A DNA stretch of 5,963 nucleotides, taken from assembly GCA_047619315.1 (NCBI GenBank), contig JBLHKB010000442.1, positions 1 through 5,963 of the forward strand, given 5' to 3'. The stretch is from JBCCRV01 sp047619315. Lineage in GTDB: Bacteria; Myxococcota_A; Polyangia; Polyangiales; Houyiibacteriaceae. A program made the translations under genes and the position numbers. Below are positions 5,525 to 5,963 of this stretch, piece by piece. The notes below the pieces were generated by a model that saw nothing but the letters and a program-made list of their open reading frames with translations, did no database searches and had not been told where the DNA came from. Position 1 is the first letter of the stretch, and each line of letters opens with the position of its first letter.

Positions 5525-5963
5525 ATGGGCCCTCAAAAGCAAACCGACGCGCTGAGTTCCGGCCGCCTTGGGAGAAGCACCGCGGCCCTCGCGAAACGCG
5601 CCCGCGCACGGCTCTCCACGACGGCGGCTCTCGTGGTGTGCACGTTTGTGATCGCCGTGAGTGCGATGAATTTTTCGCCGCCCCACGCCGGCGCCGACCT
5701 TGTCGCGGCGAACGCGATCGCGATGCTCAGCGTGCTTCTTTCCGTGGGCGTCTTTGTGTGGGTGCGTAGAGAACGAACGCCTCGCGAGCTGCAGCACCTG
5801 GGCCTCGTGTACCAGATACTCACGGGACTCGGCATCTCCTTGACGGAAGTGTTCATCACCTATGACACCTCAAGCGTGGTTCGTGGCGTGTCGTGGGCGT
5901 GTCTGTGGATCGTGCTCTTTCCCATCGTCGTTCCCACGACACGAAACAAAGTTCTCATCGGCG
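5525..5963 (+). CDS. Polytopic membrane protein, N-terminal part, possibly the sensor region of a Ser/Thr kinase (cut by window edge)
   Basis: An open frame of 146 codons runs from ATG 5525 to the right edge without a stop. The product starts with a basic cytoplasmic stretch (13-30, many Arg/Lys) followed by four predicted membrane spans at about 31-49, 63-80, 92-112 and 120-137. The segment L-G-L-V-Y-Q-I-L-T-G-L-G-I-S (92-105) and R-G-V-S-W-A-C-L-W-I-V-L-F-P (120-133), ending V-P-T-T, resemble the membrane domain found in many myxobacterial Ser/Thr protein kinases. This is family memory; no kinase motif is in the window, so the call is tentative. Hydrophobicity, third-position GC and absence of stops support a real gene. 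The ATG lacks a clear ribosome binding site, so the exact start is uncertain. It is in the same frame as the TlpA-type gene, 48 bases beyond its stop. Confidence 0.68.
   Translation, partial: MGPQKQTDALSSGRLGRSTAALAKRARARLSTTAALVVCTFVIAVSAMNFSPPHAGADLVAANAIAMLSVLLSVGVFVWVRRERTPRELQHLGLVYQILTGLGISLTEVFITYDTSSVVRGVSWACLWIVLFPIVVPTTRNKVLIG

Overview
The window looks like chromosomal DNA of a GC-rich deltaproteobacterial lineage, most likely Myxococcota. The clues are strong GC bias at third codon positions, two lipoproteins whose lipid cysteine is followed by an Asp/Gly/Pro/Ala-rich 'CGDD...DAG' linker, a large cysteine-rich surface-type lipoprotein, and a membrane protein resembling the sensor part of myxobacterial Ser/Thr kinases. 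This is a judgement from style; no rRNA or marker gene is present. All six supported genes lie on the + strand. I see no tRNA, rRNA, CRISPR array, insertion sequence or other mobile element, and no gap without a gene exceeds about 150 bases.

Layout: (1) 26-937, an alpha/beta-hydrolase of the monoacylglycerol lipase/lysophospholipase type with an intact catalytic triad. (2) 1036-2025, a secreted lipoprotein with 32 cysteines after its lipidation site. (3) A 152-base intergenic region with a perfect 16-base palindrome (2140-2155) just upstream of the next gene. (4) 2178-2879, a lipoprotein with a thioredoxin-like domain (WCGPC). (5) 2886-4823, a large outer-membrane beta-barrel protein, probably of the DUF6029 type, starting 6 bases after the previous stop. 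(6) 4922-5476, a membrane-anchored TlpA/ResA-type thioredoxin (WCEPC). (7) 5525 to the right edge, the N-terminal part of a polytopic membrane protein cut by the window.

Genes 3-5 form a compact envelope cassette in which a lipid-anchored thioredoxin and a TlpA-type thioredoxin flank an outer-membrane barrel whose only four cysteines occur as two close pairs. Together with the 32-cysteine lipoprotein upstream, this suggests a thiol-disulfide relay or folding/repair system acting on cell-envelope proteins. The individual domains are well supported by motifs; the joint function is inference. The hydrolase and the truncated membrane protein are probably separate units.
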